DNA from: Galbibacter mesophilus
GTDB taxonomy: Bacteria > Bacteroidota > Bacteroidia > Flavobacteriales > Flavobacteriaceae
Direction of reading: 5' to 3'
Length of the DNA: 64,000 nucleotides
NCBI RefSeq assembly: GCF_023721415.1
Contig: NZ_JAMQVC010000001.1
Span: forward strand, 1,054,001 to 1,118,000
Shown here: positions 41,746-50,540 of the stretch, one piece after another
How the letters are laid out: every line of letters begins with the position of its first letter
How positions within the stretch are numbered: position 1 is the stretch's first letter
Translations under genes and position numbers: made by a program
Notes under the pieces: generated by a model
Told to the model about the DNA's origin: nothing
What the model saw: only the letters and a program-made list of their open reading frames with translations
The model's database searches: none

Positions 41746-42672
41746 ATGATTTTTCTTGCACCTATTATTTTCTTCGGAATTATTATCCTATTTACGGGAT
41801 TTTTTATAGTGAAGCAGCAAACTGCCGTCGCCATCGAACGATTTGGTAAGTTTCATAGTATACGAAATTCCGGTCTGCACTTAAAGATTCCAATAGTAGA
41901 CCGTATTGCTGGACGGTTAAGCCTTAAAATTCAGCAGTTGGATGTTATTGTAGAAACAAAAACGTTAGATGATGTTTTTGTAAAACTTAAAATATCAGTT
42001 CAATATGTAGTGATACGAACTAAGGTTTACGAAGCTTTTTATCAGTTGGAGTATCCACACGAACAAATTACGTCATACGTTTTTGATGTGGTGCGGGCAG
42101 AAGTTCCAAAAATGAAATTGGACGATGTCTTCGTTAAAAAAGATGATATTGCCATTGCGGTAAAGACAGAATTGCAGGATGCAATGTTAGATTACGGTTT
42201 TGACATCATTAAAACGCTTGTAACGGACATTGACCCCGACGCACAGGTGAAAGCAGCCATGAACCGAATTAACGCCTCAGAACGCGAGAAAATAGCTGCA
42301 CAATTTGAAGGAGATGCCGCAAGAATACTTATTGTGGAAAAGGCTAAAGCTGAAGCGGAAAGCAAACGATTACAAGGACAAGGTATTGCCGACCAAAGAA
42401 GGGAAATTGCACGCGGACTGGAAGAATCAGTGGAAGTATTGAATAAGGTGGGTATCAATTCGCAAGAGGCTTCGGCGCTCATAGTGGTAACACAACATTA
42501 CGATACGTTACAATCAATTGGAGAAGAAACCAATAGTAATCTAATCTTACTTCCTAACTCACCTCAAGCTGGAAGTGATATGCTGAACAATATGGTTGCT
42601 TCTTTTACTGCAAGTAATCAAATAGGGGAGGCCATGAAACGCAAACGCAAGGAAGATTCCGGCGAAGCTTAA
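41746..42672 (+). CDS. SPFH-domain (stomatin/prohibitin-like) membrane protein
   Basis: 308 residues. One N-terminal membrane helix (FLAPIIFFGIIILFTGFFIV) then the SPFH domain (AVAIERFGKFHSIRNSGLHL, IPIVDRIAGRLSLKIQQLDV, DVFVKLKISVQYVVI) and a helical tail with alternating A and E (AAQFEGDAARILIVEKAKAE), as in stomatin/slipin proteins that organise membrane microdomains. No NfeD partner gene is next to it, unlike in many bacteria. Ends with a strong hairpin. Inner membrane. Confidence 0.92.
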   Translation: MIFLAPIIFFGIIILFTGFFIVKQQTAVAIERFGKFHSIRNSGLHLKIPIVDRIAGRLSLKIQQLDVIVETKTLDDVFVKLKISVQYVVIRTKVYEAFYQLEYPHEQITSYVFDVVRAEVPKMKLDDVFVKKDDIAIAVKTELQDAMLDYGFDIIKTLVTDIDPDAQVKAAMNRINASEREKIAAQFEGDAARILIVEKAKAEAESKRLQGQGIADQRREIARGLEESVEVLNKVGINSQEASALIVVTQHYDTLQSIGEETNSNLILLPNSPQAGSDMLNNMVASFTASNQIGEAMKRKRKEDSGEA

Positions 42673-42697
42673 AAGCTCACGAGTTCATAAAAAAATA

Positions 42698-42737
42698 AAA
42701 AGCGTTGCTGAAAATTACTTTCAGCAACGCTTTTCTT
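42698..42737 (+). terminator. Terminator after the SPFH gene
   Basis: A perfect 16-bp stem (42698-42713 with 42719-42734), 5-base loop, ending in a T-run. It may also help end the convergent leftward trio. Confidence 0.88.
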
Positions 42738-42786
42738 CTCCCGTCTTCGTTGGTATCAAACGGCATCTTAAGTCTGGGGAGATATC

Positions 42787-42990
42787 TTACTTAAAGAATT
42801 TTTGAAAAATTTTTAATGCTAAAGCTCTTCTAAGAATATAACTGGTAGTTCTACCCACCACATTCAAAAATCCAAGGTCCTCCTTCAAATCGTTGTAATT
42901 CAATTTAATTTCTTCTTTAGCAATGTCTTTCTGAAGCTTTAACACTTTCAGGTCTTTATCTATTTCTTCAAATGAAGTATATACTTTCAT
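42787..42990 (-). CDS. Small helical protein (DUF6327-like)
   Basis: 67 residues, mostly helical and charged (SFEEIDKDLKVLKLQKDIAK, then VGRTTSYILRRALALKIFQK). It lies 110 bases after the holin-X-like gene and on the same strand as the YtxH-domain gene, an order found in stress-response sets of flavobacteria. No membrane segment. Function unknown. Confidence 0.65.
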   Translation of the reverse strand: MKVYTSFEEIDKDLKVLKLQKDIAKEEIKLNYNDLKEDLGFLNVVGRTTSYILRRALALKIFQKFFK

Positions 42991-43099
42991 GTGCTAACGT
43001 TTGTTTTTTCAGAAGTAACACCTGTAAAACCTTCAACACTACTATAAATATAGGTGTAAAGGCAAATGTTTCTTCAGTTGGTTATTTTCGGATGGGTTA

Positions 43100-43459
43100 T
43101 TAAATGTCGTCTTCGTCAAAAAAATCCTTGGAAGCTTTAATAAGCACCTTTCGTTCTATACGTTTTTTAAATCCGAAGTAAACTATAAAGCACACAAGGA
43201 TATAAAATACGCCTAGTATTAAGAAGCCTAGTGCTAAATTGTCCAACCAAGCACCAATAAATAATGCCATGGCAAAGGTTAAAAGTAGCAGGGCTCCAAA
43301 CAGAACAGCTCCAATGATTATAAACATAATCATTGAAGTGGTTCCTTTGGTCAATTTCTTAAAAGCACTCAGTCGATAATATTCAATATTTCTATCTATA
43401 AAATCTTTCGAACTTTTTTGTAGTTCGCTGGCGCTTTCCGAGATATTATCAAATGCCAT
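43100..43459 (-). CDS. Holin-X-like (phage_holin_3_6-type) membrane protein
   Basis: 119 residues. Charged N terminus, then two membrane helices (about 42-65 and 75-95; MFIIIGAVLFGALLLLTFAM and LALGFLILGVFYILVCFIVY) and a basic, acidic-ending tail (KKRIERKVLIKASKDFFDED). Despite the family name it is chromosomal and not phage-linked here; six bases after the YtxH-domain gene, so co-transcribed. Confidence 0.75.
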   Translation of the reverse strand: MAFDNISESASELQKSSKDFIDRNIEYYRLSAFKKLTKGTTSMIMFIIIGAVLFGALLLLTFAMALFIGAWLDNLALGFLILGVFYILVCFIVYFGFKKRIERKVLIKASKDFFDEDDI

Positions 43460-43465
43460 ATATTA

Positions 43466-43843
43466 TTATTTAACTGCTTTAGCAACTTTGTTTTCTACAT
43501 TGCTAACAGTTGTATTTTTTTGAAGCTTAGCATTTTTCGCTCTCAAGTCTTCAAGTTTGTCTTCTAAGGCTAACAAAATATCATCAGCTTTATAACTCAT
43601 TGTCGAAAGTGTGTCCTCTAATTTAGATTCAAATTCAGCGCGAGCCTTATCAGCTTTCGTACCTAATTTAGAAGATGTTTTTTTCCATTGCTTCTCTAAC
43701 TCCTTTTGAGTTTTCTTAGCGTTCTTCTGAATTTTCTTTCGAGTATTATCTCCTTTGTCTGGAGCGTATAAAATTCCAATTCCGGCACCGATAGCTGCTC
43801 CTGTTAATAATGCTAATAACGTATTTCCTGTGTTGCTTGACAT
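43466..43843 (-). CDS. YtxH-domain protein
   Basis: 125 residues. A glycine-rich helix at the N terminus (NTLLALLTGAAIGAGIGILYAPDKG) is the YtxH signature, followed by a lysine-rich amphipathic coiled tail. Such proteins are linked to general stress. First gene of the leftward trio. A GTACC-TAA-GGTAC dyad lies 38 bases upstream (43882-43894), where a regulator could bind. Confidence 0.85.
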   Translation of the reverse strand: MSSNTGNTLLALLTGAAIGAGIGILYAPDKGDNTRKKIQKNAKKTQKELEKQWKKTSSKLGTKADKARAEFESKLEDTLSTMSYKADDILLALEDKLEDLRAKNAKLQKNTTVSNVENKVAKAVK

Positions 43844-43881
43844 AGTTTTATTTTTTTGAATTAATAATTTATTTATCAGTA

Positions 43882-43894
43882 GTACCTAAGGTAC
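43882..43894. promoter_or_regulatory. Small dyad upstream of the YtxH trio
   Basis: GTACC-TAA-GGTAC, perfect. Possible operator; no supporting -7 box is seen. Low confidence. Confidence 0.3.
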
Positions 43895-43963
43895 GCAAAA
43901 TGAAGGAATTTTACGAATAAAACGCCGTAATTAGTTTATTATTAACAGATTGTGTTAAGGAAA

Positions 43964-43993
43964 TAAAAAAGGGCATCTTGCTACGAGATGCCC
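43964..43993 (-). terminator. glnS terminator
   Basis: Stem GGGCATCT (43971-43978) with AGATGCCC (43986-43993), 7-base loop, T-run on the minus strand. Confidence 0.85.
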
Positions 43994-44021
43994 CCTATAA
44001 TAATATGGTGTAAAATATAAG

Positions 44022-45701
44022 TTATTTATCAATTTTCGCCCAACTGTCGCGCAATCCAACCGTTTTGTTGAAAACCATTTTTTCAGGTGTTGAATCTTTG
44101 TCAATATTAAAATACCCGATGCGTTGAAATTGAAAATGATCTCCAATTTTTGCATCTGCCACACTAGGCTCCACATACCCTTTGATTACATTTAGTGAAT
44201 CAGGATTTAAGAACTCCAAGAAGTCTTTACCTTCTTGACGGTCTGGTTCTGGAACAGTAAATAAACGGTCGTATTCCCTAACTTCCACCTCTTTGGCGTG
44301 TTTAATGGATACCCAATGCAAAGTTCCTTTCACTTTTCGCTGACTTTCAGGGGTGCCGCTGCCACTTTTACTCAAAGGATCATAAGTACAATGTACTTCG
44401 ATTACATTTCCTTCGTCGTCTTTTATGGCTTTTTCCGCTTTAATGATGTAGGCATTTTTCAAACGTACCTCACCACCTAATTTTAAACGGAAGAATTTTC
44501 TATTGGCTTCTTCCCTAAAATCCTCTTGCTCTATATAAAGTTCGCGTGAAAAAGGAACTTCTCTAAATGTAGGTACTTCTTCCTCTGGATTATTTTCCGC
44601 TTCTACATACTCTTCGGTATCTTCTGGGTAATTCGTGATAACCACCTTTAACGGATTCAAAACACCCATGATACGCGGCGCCTTTTTATTAAGATCTTCC
44701 CGCACATGAAATTCCAATAAAGAAACATCAATTAAATTGTCCCTTTTTGCAATACCAATAGTATGTGCAAAGTTTTTAATGGAATCCGGAGTATAGCCAC
44801 GTCTTCGCAAACCGGAAATGGTTGGCATTCTTGGATCGTCCCATCCATTTACAACGCCCTCTTCTACCAAACGTAGCAATTTTCGCTTACTTACCACGGT
44901 ATGACTCAAGTTTCTTCTGGCAAATTCGCGTTGTTTCGGTTGTACTTTTTTAGAATCGATAACTTGCTCTAAAAACCAATTGTATAATTCTCGGTGCATG
45001 GCAAATTCCAATGTACAGAAGGAATGCGAAACTTGCTCGATGTAATCGCTTTCACCGTGTGTCCAATCGTACATTGGGTAAATACACCAATCGGTATTTG
45101 TTCTGTGATGCGCTTTATGCAAAATTCGGTACATGATCGGATCTCTCATTAACATGTTAGAAGAAGCCATATCAATTTTGGCCCGTAATACATGAGCGCC
45201 GGAATCAAATTTTCCATCTTTCATTTGCTGAAAAAGCTCCAAATTCTCTTCAACGGAACGATTTCTATAAGGACTATCGGTTCCTGGCTTTGTAGGCGTT
45301 CCCTTTTGTTCTGCAATTGCTTCGGAAGGTTGACTATCCACATAGGCTTTTCGCTGTTTGATTAATTCAACCGCCCAGTCGTACAACTGTTGGAAATAAT
45401 CGGAGGCATAACGCTCTTCATCCCATTCATAACCCAACCAAGCAACATCACGTTTAATAGCATCAACATATTCCTGCTCTTCTTTTGCAGGGTTGGTATC
45501 ATCAAAACGTAAATTAACAGGCGCGTTGTATTTTTCACCTAAACCGAAGTTAAGACATATAGAACTGGCATGGCCAATATGCAGGTAACCATTGGGTTCT
45601 GGAGGAAAACGAAAACGTAAATTTTCTTTTGGAAAACCGGTTTTCAAATCGTCCTCAATGATATGCTCAATAAAATTTAATGATTTTGTTTCTTCTGCCA
45701 T
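44022..45701 (-). CDS. glnS: Glutaminyl-tRNA synthetase
   Basis: 559 residues. PEPNGYLHIGHASSICLNFG with HIGH at 41-44, and the KMSKS-type loop VVSKRKLL around 265-272 (SHTVVSKRKLLRLVEEG). The C-terminal anticodon-binding barrels follow (INDPLKVVITNY-type strand and VRLKNAYIIKAEK). Presence of both glnS and gltX shows glutamine is charged directly. A -7 box TAATTTTG lies 22-29 bases upstream (45723-45730 minus). Cytosolic. Confidence 0.96.
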   Translation of the reverse strand: MAEETKSLNFIEHIIEDDLKTGFPKENLRFRFPPEPNGYLHIGHASSICLNFGLGEKYNAPVNLRFDDTNPAKEEQEYVDAIKRDVAWLGYEWDEERYASDYFQQLYDWAVELIKQRKAYVDSQPSEAIAEQKGTPTKPGTDSPYRNRSVEENLELFQQMKDGKFDSGAHVLRAKIDMASSNMLMRDPIMYRILHKAHHRTNTDWCIYPMYDWTHGESDYIEQVSHSFCTLEFAMHRELYNWFLEQVIDSKKVQPKQREFARRNLSHTVVSKRKLLRLVEEGVVNGWDDPRMPTISGLRRRGYTPDSIKNFAHTIGIAKRDNLIDVSLLEFHVREDLNKKAPRIMGVLNPLKVVITNYPEDTEEYVEAENNPEEEVPTFREVPFSRELYIEQEDFREEANRKFFRLKLGGEVRLKNAYIIKAEKAIKDDEGNVIEVHCTYDPLSKSGSGTPESQRKVKGTLHWVSIKHAKEVEVREYDRLFTVPEPDRQEGKDFLEFLNPDSLNVIKGYVEPSVADAKIGDHFQFQRIGYFNIDKDSTPEKMVFNKTVGLRDSWAKIDK

Positions 45702-45722
45702 GTTTTTAAAAACTTAAAGTGG

Positions 45723-45730
45723 CAAAATTA
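45723..45730 (-). promoter_or_regulatory. -7 box for glnS
   Basis: TAATTTTG on the minus strand fits TAnnTTTG. Confidence 0.45.
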
Positions 45731-46136
45731 CGTAAATTTTGCAGTGTTTCGGGAATGATAGTCTGATTTATATTAGGAACATTACAACCTAAACCATTTA
45801 AAACGGCTTAGCGGTGAAACTAAATAGAAAATCGAGCTGAAACGGTGTTTAATTGTAACCGAAAATGGAAGTTATCAACAAAATTTTGCGTCATTTGAGT
45901 GACGCTACCAGAATTGATGGAATTTCCCTAAAACCCTAATTTTACAGACAAAACAGCAAATACCAATAAGTATATTAAGGTTTGTAATTGTGAATAACTT
46001 TATAAAAAACCTACTTGGCATATAAAAATCGGTGTTTCACCACAAAAGCTAAAATTTGTTTAAAAAAACTAATAACTTTGGTTTTCTATTTTAGAAAGTC
46101 GTTATTTTGTACGTACCCAAATTAAAACATGAACCA
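45731..46136. other. Intergenic region upstream of the spr locus
   Basis: No gene. AT-rich, with one TTATCAACA (about 45866) and the -7 box TAACTTTG at 46073-46080 (TTG 14 bases upstream is closer than usual). A very short frame (ATG-AAC-CAA-TGA) lies just before the sprC ATG. Confidence 0.5.
46073..46080 (+). promoter_or_regulatory. -7 box for the sprCDBF locus
   Basis: TAACTTTG fits TAnnTTTG; 56 bases before sprC. Confidence 0.5.
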
Positions 46137-48326
46137 ATGAATAGAACTTTACCCAAAAAATCTATTCGTCTTTGCCTGCTGTCGCTCTGTTTCAGTGCTG
46201 CAACAATGCAAGCTCAAGATTTGAAGAAACCCGTACTAGGGTTTTCAGATGCTTGTGCTTCCGAAGGCTACAATAGTTTTTCCGTACAATTTAAATGGGA
46301 TCCCACGCCAATCGTGGAATCCGACAACCAATTTATTCTCGAACTTTCCGATGCGAACGGCAGTTTCTCTTCCCCAACTACATTGGCAACCATCGCCGAT
46401 AAGAACACCACTTTCGACTTCCCGATTAATTTTAAAATGCCAAAAACTGTTCGTGGAGAAAATTACAAAGTTCGCGTAAGAAGTACCAATCCTGCTAAAA
46501 CCGGTAAAGAAAGTAATCCATTTGGAGCTTACTACCTGAATGTTGCAGAGCCTTTGGTAGTAAACAATTTTGAAGAAGCTTCCGTTTGTGAAGCTACTAC
46601 TGTTTTTCTAGAAGTTGATAATTATCCTAACGAAGAATCTTATAACTGGTACAAGGACATGGCGTTGATTCCAGGTGAAAACGGACCATCCATCGAAGTG
46701 TCCGAACCGGGAATTTATTTTGCTGAAATTGACTACGGAAGTTATTGTTCTACTTCCACCGCTTCAAATCTTGTAGAGGTTTATATAGAAAATTCAGTAG
46801 GCGTAGAACTAATCGGCGCTAAACAAGTGTCATTATGCGAAAGCCAAACCTATACACTTACCACCGATTTTGTTGACCCAACCGTTATTTATGCTTGGTA
46901 TAAAGACGGCGAACTATTAACTAAGAACAACAGCAATACCCTAGAGGTAAAAGGAAGCGACCCTGGCTTTGCAGGTGATTATTACGTGCAAATTGAAAGA
47001 CCTGGTGGTTGTAATGAAAAAACATCTACCGTTAGCATTCAAGCTGGAGGTTTTGATGTTGCCATAAATACTCCTAATGGTACGTTGGTATTACCCCAAC
47101 AGTCCATTGCCATAGAAGTAACTACAAATGCTGAAGGTGCTAGCTATGCTTGGTACAGAAATGGAACCGAATTGGCTGGTGAAACTAACAGTGTTTTACA
47201 AGTAAATGTTCCTGGCGAGTATGCGGCCAAAGTAACTCAAATTGAAGGTTGCCAAGCCAGCAGAACTACAGAGTCGATTACCGTTACAGAACCTTCTGAA
47301 TATATTGCTTCCATAAACGCAAGTAATTATTCGGCCTGTGAGAGCGCTTCTGCTACTCTTGCTTTAGATAAAATTGAAACAGAAGACAGTAATGGGAATC
47401 CTTACGAACTTCCTGAAAGCATGATGGCTACAGCATCATACCAATGGGTATATAACCAAAAGCCTTTAACTGGTGAAACCAATAGAACTATATCGGTTTC
47501 CAAAGCTTCGTTGAATGGAAAATATGCTTTGCAAGTTTCTTTGGAAGGTGGAAAGCAAATTACTTCCAATACTTTTGAAGTGAAATTGGGAATATCCGAA
47601 AATCCTCAAATTTCTGGGAATGGTTCGGTGACTTGTGATAATGGAAATTCTATAGAAATAGTATCCACTGTTAAAAAACCGGAGTACACCTACACTTGGT
47701 ATCGCAATGGCGTAGCTTTAACAGACAAGGGTACTTCATTTACAACAAACCTTTCCGGGAAGTATCAATTGAAGATTGAAGCTTACGGTTGTTCTGCCAT
47801 GTCTAATGAGTTTATTATTGAAGAATTCAATCCTTCCGTAGTAAGCTTGAATGTTTCAGAAATGGTAACAATACCAGAAGGGGATAGCAAAGTAGTTACC
47901 GCTTCAGGTGCGGATAGCTACCAGTGGTTCAATACAAAGAATGAATTAATGAGCAGCGATGCCACGGTTACCTTATCCGAAGAAGGTGAATATATGTTGT
48001 TAGCTTCTGTAGGCGACTGTCAAGTAACCAAAAAGGTGCAAGTTACCCACGCTGTTAGCTTTGTAGTGCCTAATATCGTAACGCCTAATGGAGATGGTTA
48101 TAACGATTTATGGGTTATACCGAAATCGTATGCCTACCAGAAAGACATTACCGTGAATATTTATGAGCAATCTGGAGCGACTGTATTTACTGCTACTGGA
48201 TACCAAAATAACTGGCCAGAGTCTTCCAGCATTACTCACACAGGTGGAAGACCTCCAATTTACTATTATCAAATAACCAAAGGAAAAGAAACCCTAAAAC
48301 AAGGAACAATAACCGTAATTAAGTAA
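46137..48326 (+). CDS. sprC: SprC-like gliding protein with Ig-like repeats and type B sorting domain
   Basis: 729 residues. Signal peptide (SIRLCLLSLCFSAATMQAQ). About five Ig-like segments follow, each with a W-Y motif (YNWYKDMAL, YAWYKDGEL, YAWYRNGTEL, YTWYRNGVAL, YQWFNTKNEL). The C terminus (about 643-729: VVPNIVTPNGDGYNDLWVIP ...) is the CHU_C-type domain that directs export by the type IX system. Position directly before sprD and sprB matches the sprCDBF order of Flavobacterium johnsoniae. The frame is open ten codons further up; ATG at 46137 is chosen. The name rests on synteny and architecture. Confidence 0.82.
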   Translation: MNRTLPKKSIRLCLLSLCFSAATMQAQDLKKPVLGFSDACASEGYNSFSVQFKWDPTPIVESDNQFILELSDANGSFSSPTTLATIADKNTTFDFPINFKMPKTVRGENYKVRVRSTNPAKTGKESNPFGAYYLNVAEPLVVNNFEEASVCEATTVFLEVDNYPNEESYNWYKDMALIPGENGPSIEVSEPGIYFAEIDYGSYCSTSTASNLVEVYIENSVGVELIGAKQVSLCESQTYTLTTDFVDPTVIYAWYKDGELLTKNNSNTLEVKGSDPGFAGDYYVQIERPGGCNEKTSTVSIQAGGFDVAINTPNGTLVLPQQSIAIEVTTNAEGASYAWYRNGTELAGETNSVLQVNVPGEYAAKVTQIEGCQASRTTESITVTEPSEYIASINASNYSACESASATLALDKIETEDSNGNPYELPESMMATASYQWVYNQKPLTGETNRTISVSKASLNGKYALQVSLEGGKQITSNTFEVKLGISENPQISGNGSVTCDNGNSIEIVSTVKKPEYTYTWYRNGVALTDKGTSFTTNLSGKYQLKIEAYGCSAMSNEFIIEEFNPSVVSLNVSEMVTIPEGDSKVVTASGADSYQWFNTKNELMSSDATVTLSEEGEYMLLASVGDCQVTKKVQVTHAVSFVVPNIVTPNGDGYNDLWVIPKSYAYQKDITVNIYEQSGATVFTATGYQNNWPESSSITHTGGRPPIYYYQITKGKETLKQGTITVIK

Positions 48327-50479
48327 TGAGAATTTACCCCGGAACCTTACTGCTACTTATGTTTTTATGGAGCACCTGTTTTTTTGCACAGGATGATGCT
48401 CCTGTGGCAGCTATTGACATTCCGGCGCAAAATCAACTTAAATTTGATCGGTTCTTAATCAACCCAACTTTTTCTACTGTAAATGAAGATTTCTCTTACC
48501 TAAACCTTTATCATAGAAATCAATGGGTAAGTTTCGAGGATAATTATCAAACCTATTTGGGAAGTTATTCCGGTAGAATTAGTGATCGTTCTGGAGTAGG
48601 GGTAAGTGTTTACCACCAGCGCTTTGGAACTATTTCCAACTTTGGTGCTATAGCGAATTATGCATACGGAATTCGTCTTTCAGAAATAAGTAATCTAACA
48701 TTTGGTTTCAATTTATCGTATTACAACAGTGGTGTAGACCAAAGTAATATCATTACGCCAGATCCGGATGATCCTACCATTGCCAATTTGGAAGATGGTA
48801 ATCTGATTTCTTTTCAACCAGGATTAAACCTTTCCATTGGGAAGTTTGATGTTGGGGTATATGCCGAAAATGCTTTTGATTACAACATTGATGAAGGAGA
48901 GCAATTAACTGAATTCGACGAGAAAACCTTCACGGGTCACTTAATGTATACCACTCGGTTTAAAAACGGACAAGGAATTATGGAGGATGCTAAATTAGCT
49001 GCACTTTCCAGAGCTCGCTTTGTACCAGACCGAGATGTTAACCTTTCCGGAAGTTTAATTCTCGACTTGCCTAAACTTGGTTGGGTACAAGCAGGATACG
49101 ACGATTATTACGGGGTGGCCGCTGGCGTTGGTTTCAATTTTACAAAACGTCTGTCTTTAGGATACACAATTGAAAAAGGAGTTAGCGGTCAAGTCGCTAA
49201 CTTTGGCGTTACTCACGAAATCAATTTTGCCTACGCTTTCCAACCTACCCTTAGTGAAAACAGAGTATTTGAAGATTTAGAAGAGGATGAAAATCTCTTG
49301 GTTTTGGAGGAAGAAGAACTTTTAGCTGAAGAAGAGGCAATAGATACCATAACAGACAAAAAAGCAGAGATTAAGCGGTTACGTTCTTTGGTTGCTGAAA
49401 ACAATATGATAATTGATGAAATGATGTTTAAGCAGGATTCCATGGAAGAGGCCCGCAAAAACGATATCAACAAGCGTTTTGCTTACATCATAAAATACGT
49501 AAACGATAACAAAGGGAAAGGTAACGAGGCGGAGGTTAAAAAGCGTGCCGTTGCCATGATGAAAGAAATTGATGAAGACGCTTACAATGAGGCGCAACAA
49601 AAATACGAGAGGGATTATAACAACATAGGTGCTTCCAACGAAAAACGTGCGTATGTTGCGAACAATCCAAAGCCGACAAAAAATAAAAATAGCATTGCAC
49701 AGAATAGCAATGAGGTTTCCCCAAAACCGAGCGTGGGCAATAAAGACGTAAGTTCCCAAAACAGAATAGCTGCATCAGCAACAACAAACCTAGCAAATGT
49801 AGACTCGGGAGCTTACGTTATTGCCAACGTGTACCAAGATGAAACGTACATGCACAAATTTATAGACGACCTTGAAAGCAAAGGTATCGAAGCAGGTTAC
49901 TTCGAGAAAAACGGACTTAAGTATGTGTATATAGACAAATACAATTCTGCTGCAGAAGCAAGCCTAGCCGGTAAATCCAATTTCAATGGAAAGTACAATG
50001 GAGAGGTTTGGGTAATGAATGTTAAGAATACAACAGATGCCGCTTTAAAAGAAGGAGCATATGCAAGCAATCAGAAAAGCATAAGAACTTCCAAGGAGAA
50101 AAGAAATATCCACCCAGATATTAATACCGATAGCGAACTTTTAAGCAATGGCTTAAGTTATTGTACCAATCGGTATGTAAATAGTATTTTAAATTCCGAT
50201 AAACTGGATTACGATGAAGCTATAACACAAAATGTTCCTCAACCAGAAAAAGGATATTATTTAATTGCGAATGTGTTTGCAAAAGATGATAACGCTTATC
50301 GGTATGTAAAAAAATTAAAAGATGAAGGTTTTGATGCTGACATCTATATTAACCCCAAAAACAATTACAAATATGTGTACCTAAGTAAGTATGAAAGTTG
50401 GAACAAAGCGATGGTATCTTACCGAAGCAGCATTAACTACAAAAATGATATTTGGATAATGCCGTTGAAACACACTTAG
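48326..50479 (+). CDS. sprD: SprD-like protein: PorP/SprF module, coiled-coil and two SPOR-like repeats
   Basis: 717 residues, its ATG overlapping the sprC stop by one base (TAATG). Signal peptide at the start. Residues about 25-310 are a PorP/SprF-type beta-barrel module (NPTFSTVNEDFSYLNLYHRN, ending with ISNFGAIANYAYGIRLSE). A coiled-coil (about 315-430) follows, and the tail has two SPOR-like repeats, residues about 493-568 (YVIANVYQDETYMHKFIDDL) and about 640-716 (YYLIANVFAKDDNAYRYVKK). SPOR domains bind peptidoglycan. The protein probably works at the outer membrane for adhesin transport. Name by synteny. Confidence 0.8.
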   Translation: MRIYPGTLLLLMFLWSTCFFAQDDAPVAAIDIPAQNQLKFDRFLINPTFSTVNEDFSYLNLYHRNQWVSFEDNYQTYLGSYSGRISDRSGVGVSVYHQRFGTISNFGAIANYAYGIRLSEISNLTFGFNLSYYNSGVDQSNIITPDPDDPTIANLEDGNLISFQPGLNLSIGKFDVGVYAENAFDYNIDEGEQLTEFDEKTFTGHLMYTTRFKNGQGIMEDAKLAALSRARFVPDRDVNLSGSLILDLPKLGWVQAGYDDYYGVAAGVGFNFTKRLSLGYTIEKGVSGQVANFGVTHEINFAYAFQPTLSENRVFEDLEEDENLLVLEEEELLAEEEAIDTITDKKAEIKRLRSLVAENNMIIDEMMFKQDSMEEARKNDINKRFAYIIKYVNDNKGKGNEAEVKKRAVAMMKEIDEDAYNEAQQKYERDYNNIGASNEKRAYVANNPKPTKNKNSIAQNSNEVSPKPSVGNKDVSSQNRIAASATTNLANVDSGAYVIANVYQDETYMHKFIDDLESKGIEAGYFEKNGLKYVYIDKYNSAAEASLAGKSNFNGKYNGEVWVMNVKNTTDAALKEGAYASNQKSIRTSKEKRNIHPDINTDSELLSNGLSYCTNRYVNSILNSDKLDYDEAITQNVPQPEKGYYLIANVFAKDDNAYRYVKKLKDEGFDADIYINPKNNYKYVYLSKYESWNKAMVSYRSSINYKNDIWIMPLKHT

Positions 50480-50540
50480 CACACATATTAAAACATAGCA
50501 AACAAAATTGAATAGTAACAAGTCCCCAAAGCTTAACACT

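Noticed and set aside
43100-43459. Prophage remnant suggested by a holin-like gene
   Set aside because: No other phage gene is present; the holin-X-like family is usually chromosomal with YtxH partners.
49379-49759. Leftward frame opposite sprD
   Set aside because: Antisense shadow of a well-supported gene; no promoter.
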